64,000 bases of DNA from positions 55,986,629-56,050,628 of the forward strand of contig NC_012878.2 of NCBI RefSeq assembly GCF_000003195.3, written 5' to 3'. Of the stretch, positions 47,145 to 57,719 are shown piece by piece (within the stretch, counting starts at the first letter, position 1; every line of letters starts with the position of its first letter). The position numbers and the translations under genes were made by a program. A model generated the notes under the pieces. That model saw only the letters and a program-made list of their open reading frames with translations. It did no database searches and was not told the origin of the DNA. The stretch comes from Sorghum bicolor. Its lineage: Eukaryota; Streptophyta; Magnoliopsida; Poales; Poaceae.

Positions 47145-47775
47145 GCATTGTGCATAGTTCGGCTACGCGGCGAGTAGGCGGCGACTAGTCACGACTAGAC
47201 GCTCGGCGAAGCCCGTCGCCTCGACTAGGTGGGTAGTCGCCCATCTCGGCGATAGGCGGAACTAAGGGGCGCGAAAGCGGCGCGAGGCAGGCGCGGAAGC
47301 GGTACAGAGGCGCGCGAGATGGGCGTGGAAGCTGCGCAGAAGCGGATGCGGACGCACGTGCCCGCAGAAATTTGCCGCAGCGGGCCAGGGCGCGAAGGTT
47401 TCCGCGCGGAGGCGGACGCCGCGGGCATGCGCGCGCAGATGGAATCAGGCGCGAGATCTTCCCCGCCGGCGCACCCCTCCCCGTCCCATGGTCAATCCCC
47501 TTCCCCTCCTCCGCCATCAGCTGCTCTCCCCTGCTCCTCTCCCCTCCCATGTTCTTCACCTCTCCCTCTCAGGCTGCTCCCCTGTCCCGTGTCCCCTCCC
47601 CTGCTCCCCGCCTCCTCTCTGATTGAGTGTCTGTGACTGCATGTCTAATTGATTGTCAAAACACCTAGGAAAACGCCTAGGAGCGTCTAGGCGCGAGTAC
47701 TCCCGACTAGGCGCTACGCAATGGGTCAGCGCCTAGATTCCGCCTAGCGCCTAGCTAAACCTTGGCATTGTGCAT
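47145..47775. mobile_element. Mutator-like (Pack-MULE-type) insertion
   Basis: GCATTGTGCAT occurs at 47145-47155 and again at 47765-47775, bracketing a 609 bp insert. Mutator elements make 9-11 bp target duplications. The ends are related in inverted orientation: GTTCGGCTACGCGGCGAGTA on the left, and a right end whose reverse complement begins CAAGGTTTAGCTAGGCGCTA. The inner 300 bp is GC-rich and codon-like on both strands, as in Pack-MULEs carrying host gene fragments, but I cannot name a donor gene. No transposase. Confidence 0.6.
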
Positions 47776-50060
47776 TCAAAAATTTTCTTACCAACACAGT
47801 CTTGCAGTGTATTCCCTTAGGATTTAAAAGCCATTTTGGACAAAGTGCGGATTAAATATTAAGAATATAAATCATCAATAATTTTTAAATTGTTGAGCTT
47901 GTAAATGTAAAAATTATATGAATAGATTTGTCTTGAAAATATACTTTTATAAAATATATACATATATTATTTTTTTTAAAATATTTTTTATAAAAATAAG
48001 AGGTCAAAATTATATTTTGGAGATCGTGTCGTTCTCCTAAACGACTTCTAAATTCTATATAGAAGGAGTACCACATTTCTTTTGCTGGTTTTATACTGGC
48101 TGTCCGGCTGCGGCTGTAGCCGCTTTTTCTATAGTAGTTTATGAGTTCACAAAAATATCATAAATTGTCATAGAAAAAGCAGCAGGCCCAGTGTTTTTTT
48201 CTAAAACCAGACAGTTCAACCTAATTTTCTCAATTCAATTACACATGTGGTCTTTTAAATGGACTGATCCGAGTGAGGCTTTGCTTATGGGCTTCTCTTT
48301 CTATTGAACCGCTGCTCCATTCCAGCCCTCATAATCGGGAATTCATACTCATTTTTCTGTTAAACCTATCTTTTATAATTTTGAACCTTGGTGTTTCTTA
48401 GACTTATGTAGCAAAATATTATATAATACATTTTTTGTTTTTTTTCAAATGTTAGGAGAATTTTCTCATGATGCTGGAATCTTTCTTCCTTCTAAACTTC
48501 TAATTATTTTTTCTCTTGATTTTGGAATGATTTTTTGGTGAACTTGATTTTTTAAAAACATTTTTTATTGGTGAACAAGTCTATGTTTTTTTAAACATTT
48601 TTATCGGAATTTTCTATAAGAAATAAGATCCGGCAATGAATCGACAAAGATGATACACCCTAACTATGGCTAAACTGCTCCTTCACATTGCCAGAGGGCC
48701 TAGGGTGGTAGTCATGTAGGAGAAAATGGAGCAGGTGATGATGACGACTATACTGTTGCTTCTCAGTTAAATCTACATATGGCAGACAATTCGTGTAGAA
48801 ATGGATGAGTATCTATTATTGATAGGAGAGAATGAAATATTCCAACGCACATATGTTTTTAAATAATGGAACGAGATTATAGCCTTTACACTACTATCGT
48901 AAATATGTAAAACGAGTTGGCCAAATAAGATAAAACACTTTATTTGAAGGTTGTCACACAACATCCTCCGTTTTGAGGGTCAACCTGGAAAGTTTTTTTT
49001 TTTAATTTCGAAATGTGAACAGCCCTACTAAAAAAGAGAGGAATGCGACCGACTATACCAAAAAAAAAAACGCTTTGACGAGCCACGTAAACTTCTTGGG
49101 CTGTTGGCTAGCTAGTTTCTCGGCCTCTGCTCAATGCGTGGTGGCTAGGCCTGCTAAGAGATCAGACTTTAGCAATGGCCCAAAATAGCCTGAAAAGGCC
49201 TAGTAAGCACGATTGTAGAAATTCAAGCTGCCGGCCCGTGGAACAACCAAGTGGTATTAGCAGCCTAGGAGTTTCCACTCAAAAAAAAAAAAACCAGCCT
49301 AGGAGCTTTCATGGCCCTCTAAAAAAAGGAGCTTTCATGGTCTGCACAGTTTTTTTTGTTTTTAAACTTCATGACGAAGAGATTTCTTGTTTTTTTTTTG
49401 AATTGCAGAACTTGGCAGCTTTGCAGTGTTACGTGTAACGCGTGTATTATACGAGTCAGAATCAAGAATGCCGTCCCCGAGAACTTTCTGACGTGTCGTC
49501 ATCGAGGCTTCGTATTTTCCAAACACACCTGTCTCCCTGGCATGCCCGTCATCTTCCCCCGCACCACTTCGCTTGTGCACATCACAAATCTGAAAACGAT
49601 ACACGTTCGTGTTCGTCGAAGCGAGCGCGTGAGCACATGGCATGACCAGGCCACCTGGCGCTCGCGCGCGCGCACCGCGCACCGCGCATTGCTCCACCGC
49701 ACCACCACCAAGTGGCCTATACTAGCTAGTTGATCGAGAGCAGGAAAGCCGCATCCAACTTGTAGTCGCCACTGCCAGCATTTCTTCCTATCCATCTGAT
49801 CATCTGGTGATGAGATCGATCGTGATCATCATCGGGCCGGTCCGGGGATCATCGGTACCGTGCACCATCGCATCGAGAGGAACGCACTCGATTTGTACTT
49901 GTACTTGTTCGGGGTTTCTTTATTATCTCCTCGCGTGCTTGGCTTTTAGTGTCTGCATGTGGTGGTGGTGGTGGTGCTGGTGACCAACGTCTATGGGCGC
50001 GCGCGAGCGAATCAGCTCCATCTACATGGGCAGGCTTCGCGAAGGTACGGAGCCGTGACA
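47776..50060. other. intergenic, AT-rich then LEA upstream region
   Basis: Nothing gene-like from 47776 to 49400. From 49440 GC content rises toward the LEA gene. Open frames at 49350-49800 overlap on both strands and are not convincing. Confidence 0.45.
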
Positions 50061-50062
50061 CA

Positions 50063-50140
50063 ACGCGTGTCCTTTCTACGTGGCCGTCATGTAGCAGCCC
50101 CGCCACGCTACGTGTCCCACGGCTGCAGCTTATAAATATA
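50063..50140 (+). promoter_or_regulatory. ABA/stress promoter module of the LEA gene
   Basis: In order: ACGCGTGTCC (50063-50072), which matches coupling element CE3; TACGTGGC (50077-50084), an ABRE; TACGTGTC (50109-50116), a second ABRE; and a TATA box TATAAATATA (50131-50140). ABRE plus CE3 is the known ABA-response complex of group 3 LEA genes such as barley HVA1, which fits the downstream gene. Confidence 0.75.
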
Positions 50141-50341
50141 GCCCGTGTAAAGCCCCTAGGCATCAGTAGCTGTTTGAAGCTTCAGCTGAGCAGCAGCAGC
50201 ATCATCATCATCACCACCGTCGTCAGTAGCCAAGTGTATTTTTCCTAGCGATTTGCATTGCGCGATCTGTTCCTGGCCAGTTTAATTAGTTGCAGAGCGA
50301 GCTGAGCTTCACGAGCTTTTGAGAGACCCCTGCTGCGTGCC

Positions 50342-51157
50342 ATGGCTTCCCACCAGGACAAGGCTAGCTACCAGGCCGGCGAGACCAAGGCTCGCACCGA
50401 GGTATGAATGGTGGCCATCTCCCATCATCTTGTGTTGATCACGAATTAAGTTACCTTCATTCTTATCTGCTTATGTATGAATTGGAATATGCAGGAGAAG
50501 ACTGGGCAGGCGATGGGGGCGACCAAGGACACGGCGCAGCACGCCAAGGAGACCACCAAGCAGAAGGCGTCCGACTCCGACACCGGCAGCTACCTTGGCC
50601 AGAAGACCGAGGAGGCCAAGCACAAGGCCGGCCAGACCACGGAGTCCACCAAGCAGAAGGCCGGCCAGACCACGGAGGCCGCCAAGCAGAAGGCCGCCGA
50701 GACCACGGAGGCGACCAAGCAGAAGGCCGGCGAGACGACGGAGGCGACCAAGCAGAAGACCGCCGAGACGACGGAGGCCACCAAGCAGAAGGCCGCCGAG
50801 GCCATGGAAGCCACCAAGCAGAAGGCCGCCGAGGCCGGGCAGTACGCCAAGGAGACCGTCGTCTCCGGCAAGGACAAGTCCGCCGGCGTCATCCAGCAGG
50901 TATGGTTGGTCCATCAGTTACGGCCATTTCACGTGCCTACTAATTTAGTTGTAAGGATTGAACGCAACAGCGGGTTGCTCATGGCTTTTCTCCTGTGCTT
51001 CGATTCCCAGGCCACCGAGCAGGTGAAGAGCGCGGCGGCCGGCGCCAAGGACGCGGTGATGAACACGCTGGGGATGGGCGGGGACAACAACAGCAAGCAG
51101 AGCGACACAAACACCGACAGCAGCAAGGACTCCTCCACCATCACCAGAGATCACTAG
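50342..51157 (+). CDS. group 3 LEA protein (203 aa)
   Basis: Exons 50342-50401, 50495-50899 and 51011-51157, joined in phase 0 by GT-AG introns, encode 203 residues. The start MASHQDKASYQAGETKARTE is typical of the group 3 (D-7 / HVA1-like) family. Residues 68-133 are six consecutive 11-mers of the form TTEATKQKAGE, able to form an amphipathic helix on drying. The C-terminal part includes AAAGAKDAVMNTLGMGG and a Ser/Asp/Thr-rich end. Such proteins are hydrophilic, disordered in solution and protect membranes and proteins during dehydration, in seeds and under ABA, salt or drought. HVA1 has nine repeats, so this is a shorter member. The polyadenylation signal AATAAA is at 51350. Long opposite-strand frames are by-products of the repeat. 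Confidence 0.93.
50636..50833 (+). repeat. six in-frame 33 bp repeats
   Basis: Each 33 bp unit encodes one LEA 11-mer. Units differ at few bases, so replication slippage or unequal exchange can change repeat number without altering frame. Confidence 0.9.
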
Positions 51158-51355
51158 ACACATGCACACGCACTTCGTCCTGTACCATGATCCCGTTTGC
51201 TTGTTCAGGAGTCCAGTATGTATGCATGTTTTCAGTGTCATGATTTTCGTTCTACGGATTTGGTGCTGTAAGTTTAATTCGCCGTTGCTGTGGTTCTTGG
51301 GTCATGAAGAGTGTCTGTAAACGAGTCGCGTGGAAGTGTTCTTTGTTATAATAAA

Positions 51356-51742
51356 GTTGGTAAAGCCTAATATATAGCATGTAGCTTGTGGCCTATATAT
51401 GTGTTTTGTAGTTTACATCAGTATGCACTAGATATGATCTTCAAGTTTGCCGCTTCTTGCGGTCGCAAAGATTGGACCAAAATGGTTACTGACCAAGAAT
51501 AAATAGTGACCGATAATAATCGGCTGAACAAAGAACAGTGAAAGCGGTTTGGTATAAGTATGTATAGGAATTAAGCTACTGGCATGATGTATATAGCTTT
51601 CCTGAGACATATGACATATGTATATGTCTCTGAATGAGACCAGACATAGATGTATACAGCTATGACAGTTGTATTATATATATATATATATAGCCTACAC
51701 AAGTCTACGGGAGTGCATCTCATAGGAACTGAAACATACTAC
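51356..51742. other. LEA downstream spacer
   Basis: Contains a (TA)n microsatellite at about 51674-51692. CTCATAGGAACTGAAACATA occurs at about 51719 and again near 52004, so sequences on both sides of the following MITE are duplicated. No gene. Confidence 0.55.
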
Positions 51743-51980
51743 GGCCTTGTTTAGTTCCCAGAAAATTTTGCAAAATTTTTCAGATTTCCCGTCACATCAA
51801 TCAAATCTTTAGACGCATGCATGGAGTATTAAATATAGACAAAAATAAAAACTAATTGCACAGTTTGGTCGAAATTGACGAGACGACCCTAGTTAGTCCA
51901 TAATTGGACAATATTTGTCAAATACAAACGAAAGCGTCACTATTCATATTTTGCAAAATAATTTGGAAGTAAACAAGGCC
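51743..51980. mobile_element. Harbinger-type MITE (GGCCTTGTTTAG family)
   Basis: A 238 bp element from GGCCTTGTTTAGTTCCCAGA to AAACAAGGCC with a TAC duplication on both sides (51740-51742, 51981-51983). Confidence 0.85.
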
Positions 51981-52782
51981 TACCTACATGTCATGAGTGC
52001 CTATCTCATAGGAACTGAAACATAAGTGCAATGGAACTGAAACTGAGACCTAAATCTATGGGTCCAGGGTAGGGTCATAATCTGCATCGTTGGAGTCAGA
52101 CAGATCCTGTGTAGGGTCGTAATCTGGATCGGACTTGTTTGAATCTGGTGGACTGAGCGGGCTAGGTGGCGCAGGCGGGCTCCGTGGTGCAGGCTCGCGA
52201 AGTGTGCGCGGAGCTCTTGGGATGAATCCGAAGTCCCTGCCTTATCCGAGGTCTTCTCCTCCACGGGCCATATCCTCAATGTGCTTCACGATGTTGAGAG
52301 CATCACCCTATACATTAAAAAAATAGAACTACTATTTTATGATTTATACACGATATTACATGAAAATCTTATATGCTTTAGGTTGTTCTTACCTCATCAT
52401 ATATAAATGGTTCTGCCCGCTTGCCAAGTTCAGCCTTAAGACTCCTCAATATTTTCGGAAGCCCTTTTTGCAGAATTTTTACTTTTATACTTCTTTCATC
52501 TTGAATGATGACACCGGACTTCTTTGATTCTTTATACCAGTCAGTCTCTCTATCCGCATGCTGAATGAATTCCATTTTGGCCACAATGGCAGCACGTTGA
52601 GAAGCCAGATTTTGTGCCTTAGAGATTTCTGTCTTCATATACAAAAGTGCTGCTATAGGGTCAGTGATATCTGCAAATAAAAAGCACAACACGTAGGATA
52701 AGACAAAGAAAGAAAAGAACAAACCAATTAGAGAAACAGATACACGAAGCTGCAGTATTGTTATTAGCTATATATAATGTAC

Positions 52783-53035
52783 TATATAAGAATAAGAGAG
52801 CCAATTGCTTGTGAGAGAACAAAAAACAGAGAGAAATCAAGTAAGTACAAGAGCAGAACAAAGTTAGCAAGACCAAAGAGGATATATAAGAACAAAGTTA
52901 GCAAGACCAAAGAGGATATATATAAAAATAAGAGCCAATTGCTTGTGAGGGAATAAAAAACAGAGTAGAATCAAGTAAGTTCAAGAATTATGAAATATGA
53001 TACAAGAACATAATAAAGTTAGCAAGATCAAAGAG
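52783..53035. repeat. tandem repeats in MAP65-like intron
   Basis: AACAAAGTTAGCAAGACCAA is found at about 52858 and 52892, each followed by AGAGGATATATA. AGCCAATTGCTTGTGAG plus the following 40 bases occurs at about 52799 and 52932. The structure is a partly nested duplication of about 130 bp. Confidence 0.7.
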
Positions 53036-53974
53036 GAACAGAAATTATGGTACTATTTACGTAGCTACATTGGTCTTCACTAGATTAGTTTACTACTGAT
53101 TTGGACAAACTACTGTAGTCCATATGGTAATATGAATATATATGAATCACTAGCATTGCATAAATATCATAGCTGGTATGAATTTTATTTTTTCCATCTC
53201 TTACGATTAGACATTATTGGAAAAAGTCTCCTGTGAACTAAAAGTAGGAGTCGTCGGGTGACAGTCTAGTGTACCATGAATCATCAATGCAAAAGTTACT
53301 ACAAAAGTTTCTACTGTCATTGTCTTAGGTTACTCAAACTTATTATTGTTTTCATTCAACTACAATTTAGTCCTATTTTCCCAAATATAGCATCAGAAAT
53401 TACCTTTATTGACAAAGTTGGATGGGAGATGGGTAGTCTTTAGAATCTGCAAAAGCTTATATTTCTTCTTCAAAACCAATCCATTCATTTGTTCACAAAG
53501 TTCATCATACTCTTGCACAACCTACATTGAGATGAAATAATAGGGGTGACGAATATTAAATAGATGCACTATCAAATTCTATAATTTTATAGATCAGAAA
53601 CTTACTCTATTGAGAAACTCTACCGACAAAGCACTGACTTCAGTTATCTCCTTATCTGATTCCACTTCCACATAGTACATCAGGCTTAGAAGTTCCTGCT
53701 TTTTCTCATAAGGCACCAACAAAGTATTCCAGAATGATATAATAGCCAAAGCCTTTTTCTTGATCTGTGCACATAAAACGATGACTTAAAATTTATGAAC
53801 TTGATCAACATTACTGGAAGCAAAGAAATTGTAGGAAAAAATAGTAGATAAAAATGAGGCGCATGTACATAAATAGGTAAGAATGATCCACGGTGGACCG
53901 GTGGTTCACCACCGTCGGATATCCTTCCCTATTGTAAGAGTAATCAATCTTCCCTATTGTAAGAGTAATCAATC

Positions 53975-54227
53975 TACTCCCTTCATTTCAAATTATAAAT
54001 CATTCTAAAAATTTTAAAGAGTTAAAGCATATCAAGTTTGACTCGACAATTATAAACATTTATGACATCAATTAGGAATACTATAAAAATATAATTGATG
54101 AAGAATCTAATGATACTTAGTTGCCATCACTAATGTTACTATTTTATCATTCAAATTTGGTGAAACTTGAGATGCATTAACTCTCCGAGATTCTTAGAAT
54201 GATTTATAATTTGGAATAAAGAGAGTA
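53975..54227. mobile_element. Stowaway-like MITE in MAP65-like intron
   Basis: Starts TACTCCCTTCATTTCAAATT and ends with the inverted ATTTATAATTTGGAATAAAG. Shares GAAGAATCTAATGATACTTAG with the 6782 element. Just before it the 25 bp sequence TTCCCTATTGTAAGAGTAAT... is tandemly duplicated (53925-53974). Confidence 0.75.
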
Positions 54228-54513
54228 TAACTGTAATGGGCCAACAGCCCATGTGCCTATAGCAGCAGCGACTACAACAATTACAATAGTACAGAACTGG
54301 GAAAACATACCTCAGTAAACCTGTCCGCCTTTAGCTTAGAGAGCCTCTCCACAGAGCTGTTGAGCCTCTCCACAGAGCCTCTCCCAGATCGCTCGCCAAC
54401 CAAGAATTAATGTCAGTAGCAGATTCATCGACTTCATCTCGAATTTGCTGTAGCAAGTTAAGCCCCAGAACGTTGCACAGATCGCGCATTTTCGACAAAT
54501 CTGCCATCTGCAA

Positions 54514-55685
54514 TGTTTTTTCTGCTAATCAGTGTTTTGATGCTTGATTTAATCAGCAGGAAATACACAGATGAAGCACAATAGACTAGATGCTGAAGAA
54601 CTTTGACCAGGCAGGGACCTTTATAGGGCTCTCAGAACGACTTGTCTGCTATACCCATAACAAGAAACTATAAGGATGATACAAACTGAAAAAACAACAG
54701 CCAATTCTAAACTTAATAGTATCAACAAGCTTAATAAAGGGCCAGAAAATAACAGTAAAATAACAATATTGCTTTATCATCTGCAACACAAAACATTCAA
54801 TCCATAACAATATACTGGATTATGATGAAACGAATAAATTGTACTCTTAAAACAATCAATGTAGGTCACCTATCAGCCTTAAGATCACAAACAAATGATA
54901 TATTATAACACAGTTAGACAGCACATCCTGTAGAGGAAGGGAATTCCTTCATAGAATGAGCACGCAGCAGTTCCTCCTTCACGACTCACGAGTAATAAGC
55001 ACCTCACTGCAAACTGAAAATGGCACATAAAATTAAGAAACTCAATACTATAGATGGATCCTGCCAAACTTTTTTGTCTGGTATCAACTAAAACTTCAAG
55101 ATGTTTGGTATAGATGTGCTGAGATGAAAACTAGAGAAATTCACTTGTTATATTAAAATTAAACTGCTGATATATTAAACTGTCTGGTATCAACTAAACT
55201 GCTGTCATATTAAACAAGTTATTTTACAGAGCCACTGCAGCACCATATCCATTCTTCATCAGTACTTCATAATGAAGTACAGAGGATATGTTTTACTGAA
55301 AGAGAATGGTAAATTTCATAAAAAATGCTCAGACTGACTAGAATTTGTGTCCATAATGTCAATGTGAATATAATGCAAAATGTAAACTGTAGAACACTAG
55401 AGAATAGAGTACACAGGTTAACATGTGCAGTATTTGATTCACGTGCTACATAGTACAGAAATAATAAGTGGATCAATTGAGCAGTAAGAGAATTGCATGC
55501 TACATCATTTACATCGGGAGAACAAATTACACATACATAAGACATGACTTATGCAATTTATTCAACACACAGGAGATCACATCATAACTCCTTGAAACAG
55601 GTTTATAAATTACATAGATCAATCTGGGAGCAGTATTTATGCATACATAACCTATGTATTTTATTCAACTCGTGCATGTTGGAGA
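54514..55685. other. intergenic and F-box 3' UTR
   Basis: AT-rich, with no gene-like frame. No exon encoding the missing MAP65 N-terminus could be found. The last 100-150 bp are presumably the F-box 3' UTR. Confidence 0.5.
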
Positions 55686-57371
55686 TTATTCCAGAACCAC
55701 CTGAACGGGTGTAGCAGCGCAAGGAGCGCTATCAGCAATCTGGTTCAGTATTTTAACCTTCTCCTCTTTAACCCATTGGTATTGCTGTGTCACAATGTCC
55801 CAGTTCCAGCGCCCCCTGTCCTGAACATGTCCATTTTTGTACAAGGAAACAAGCTGCAATGACGTTGATACTTTAATAACAAAGTTAACAAAGTAAATCT
55901 GTCTCTCCGCTCCCTGAAAACCAATTATCACCAACTCCTTTAGCTGATTATGGCAGAACTCAGAGGGTTCCCACGAAATGTCATCATGAGGCTCCTCCTC
56001 CCAAGGGGTAATATGGATGTGAAGGCACTCGAGGCATGGTGCCGCCTCAATAAGGAGGCGGGGCCAAGAGACATCCCAGGATGAAGGCACATCAGCAATC
56101 AGAAGCCTCCTGAGTTTAGGGAACAACAATGTGGGGCTCCAAGGTTTGAACCATCTGTCATATCCAGTGAAGCGTACTATAAGGTCACTTATTCCCGGGG
56201 TTCCTCCAAGATACTGATTGAGGTCATAATAATTTCCAACACGAACACAGCGGGTTTTTGTGACACCACGGTGAAAGGCGATATTCAAGTGTGTGAGGTA
56301 TGGGAAGGAGCTAAGCTCATAACTCACATTACTTTGCAGAACAGCCATGCTCTCGAGCAGTGGCAGAGTGTACAGCTTAATCAGCCCAAACCAGCAATGC
56401 TCCATGATAAGTTGCTTGATCTGTGATTTGGGGGCGTGTACGGCCACAACACCTTGGTTCAGTGTGCAGGACTTGAGGTGCAGTGCTTGTAGCTGCGGGC
56501 ACAAGGTGAAAATAGCTTCATAGGCTGCGGTTGGAGTGGACTCTGGTAAATCTTGCAAGACCAGGCTGGTGAGCGCATGGAAGCCCTTCAATGGTGGAAT
56601 GTAGCAGGCTGCCAGCTTCAAACTTCTTAGTCGGGAGTTGTGTGGATTGTTGCAGAGACCATGGTGAGGAAAACTGTGGGCAAAATGTTGCTGGAATGTA
56701 TTCTTAACTAAAACCTCCAGATCTTCGACCCCCCACGAATCAGCAGCCTTAGCTATCAATCGGTTGATGCCACTTGAACAATGACCAGGAAAGAAATCAA
56801 GCCGCAGTGTTCGGACACTCCAGAGGCCTAGACTGCCTCTGTCCTGATCATCATCTGCGTCGAGGAAGTTGTTGATGGATGAGGTCATAGCACGCATAGC
56901 ACGGCGCTCATACCGCTTAATGTTGTCGCGGAGCACCTTGAGATCGACGCCCAAACCATAAGCATAATTAGCGGCTTTACCGTGGATACTGATCCACTGG
57001 TAGTAGCGCGCCGGGAGTATGTCAGTGACCCTGAAATCGAGGGCATCGAGACAGCGGGGCAGGCAACTCCAGCGCTTCGAGAGGGTTGCGGTGGCTAGCG
57101 CCGTGCGGGTGTCGAGGCGGCGCAAGATGAGGAGCAGTAGGTCGTCGGTGAGGGCGCTGAGGCGGTCGTCACTGCAGGAAGCGCGCAACCCGCGCCGCCC
57201 GCACCAACCTTTCCTAGAAATGGGAAAGCTGAGTCGGCGGCGGTGAATTGGGCGGAAAGCGGCGGTGGCGCGCTTACCTGGTGCCCCGGGCCTGCGGTTG
57301 CGGTTGCGGCTACATGGAGGCATCCGCATCGCACGGCGTCCCAACGGCGGTTGGAGGATGGGCGGTTGCAA
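55686..57371 (-). CDS. F-box/LRR (FBD-type) protein
   Basis: One open frame of 561 codons. The F-box is at about residues 69-106 (DRLSALTDDLLLLILRRLDT, then LSKRWSCLPR). After it come irregular leucine-rich repeats: VRTLRLDFFPG, LRSLKLAACYIPPLKGFHAL, PQLQALHLKSCTLNQ and FPYLTHLNIAFHRGV. A C-terminal FBD-like part has CLECLHIHITPW and NQLKELVIIGFQG. These proteins are substrate receptors of SCF ubiquitin ligases; grasses have hundreds, most of unknown target. The start is uncertain: Met17 (57323; MPPCSRNRNRRPGAPG) looks more like family starts than Met1. A strong donor motif (CACCAG|GTAAGC) lies in the N-terminal coding part, but no acceptor restores the frame, so a single exon is preferred. 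Confidence 0.85.
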   Translation of the reverse strand: MQPPILQPPLGRRAMRMPPCSRNRNRRPGAPGKRATAAFRPIHRRRLSFPISRKGWCGRRGLRASCSDDRLSALTDDLLLLILRRLDTRTALATATLSKRWSCLPRCLDALDFRVTDILPARYYQWISIHGKAANYAYGLGVDLKVLRDNIKRYERRAMRAMTSSINNFLDADDDQDRGSLGLWSVRTLRLDFFPGHCSSGINRLIAKAADSWGVEDLEVLVKNTFQQHFAHSFPHHGLCNNPHNSRLRSLKLAACYIPPLKGFHALTSLVLQDLPESTPTAAYEAIFTLCPQLQALHLKSCTLNQGVVAVHAPKSQIKQLIMEHCWFGLIKLYTLPLLESMAVLQSNVSYELSSFPYLTHLNIAFHRGVTKTRCVRVGNYYDLNQYLGGTPGISDLIVRFTGYDRWFKPWSPTLLFPKLRRLLIADVPSSWDVSWPRLLIEAAPCLECLHIHITPWEEEPHDDISWEPSEFCHNQLKELVIIGFQGAERQIYFVNFVIKVSTSLQLVSLYKNGHVQDRGRWNWDIVTQQYQWVKEEKVKILNQIADSAPCAATPVQVVLE

Positions 57372-57719
57372 GTGTCACCGACGACGAACCCGGTGGTGGA
57401 CGGCCTGCTTGCGTTGGGCCAACAGGAGACCGCTGGTGGGAAGCTCGGCCGCCCCAAACCCTAGGCCGTCGAGCCAGGGAAGGGCGGCAGGCGGAGGGGG
57501 CCTGGAGGGTGGAGGAGGCCTGCGTGGATGGAGCTGAACCGGGCGGTCGGCAGCGGACAGCCGGCGGCGGCGTGCGGCCACCAGCAAGGGGCGAGGTTGG
57601 GCGGCGGCGTCCGCTCGCGACCTCCTGCGTCAAGGAGAAATTAAAAGATGTGGTGAATATGGATGTGGTGAATATGGTCATAGGCAAGGTAGTTGGAGGT
57701 GCCAACTAGGAGGAAGTAA

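Larger units (their letters stand above)
52242..54513 (-). pseudogene. MAP65/ASE1-like gene, N-truncated and frameshifted
   Basis: Minus-strand exons at 54311-54513, 53606-53764, 53404-53521, 52393-52670 and 52242-52307 align in order with the middle and spectrin-like part of MAP65 microtubule bundlers. Landmarks are MRDLCNVLGLNLL, AIISFWNTLLVPYEKKQELL, EFLNRVVQEYDELCEQMNGL, VLKKKYKLLQIL, ISKAQNLASQRAAIVAKMEF and EPFIYDEGDAL. MAP65 proteins (about 580 aa) cross-link antiparallel microtubules. The N-terminal dimerisation part is missing: the first exon follows an acceptor (ACATTGCAG) but nothing upstream fits. In that exon a 21 bp tandem duplication (TCTGTGGAGAGGCTC twice) coincides with a frame change: the upstream frame stops, while ERLNSSVERLSKLKADRFTE lies in another frame. 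The last exon ends shortly after MARGGEDLG. Later exons have intact splice sites and open frames, so decay is recent or a transcript remains. Confidence 0.7.

Noticed and set aside
50471..50914. 147-codon minus-strand Leu/Gly-rich frame
   Set aside because: It is the antisense shadow of the LEA 33 bp repeats, hence its apparent periodicity.
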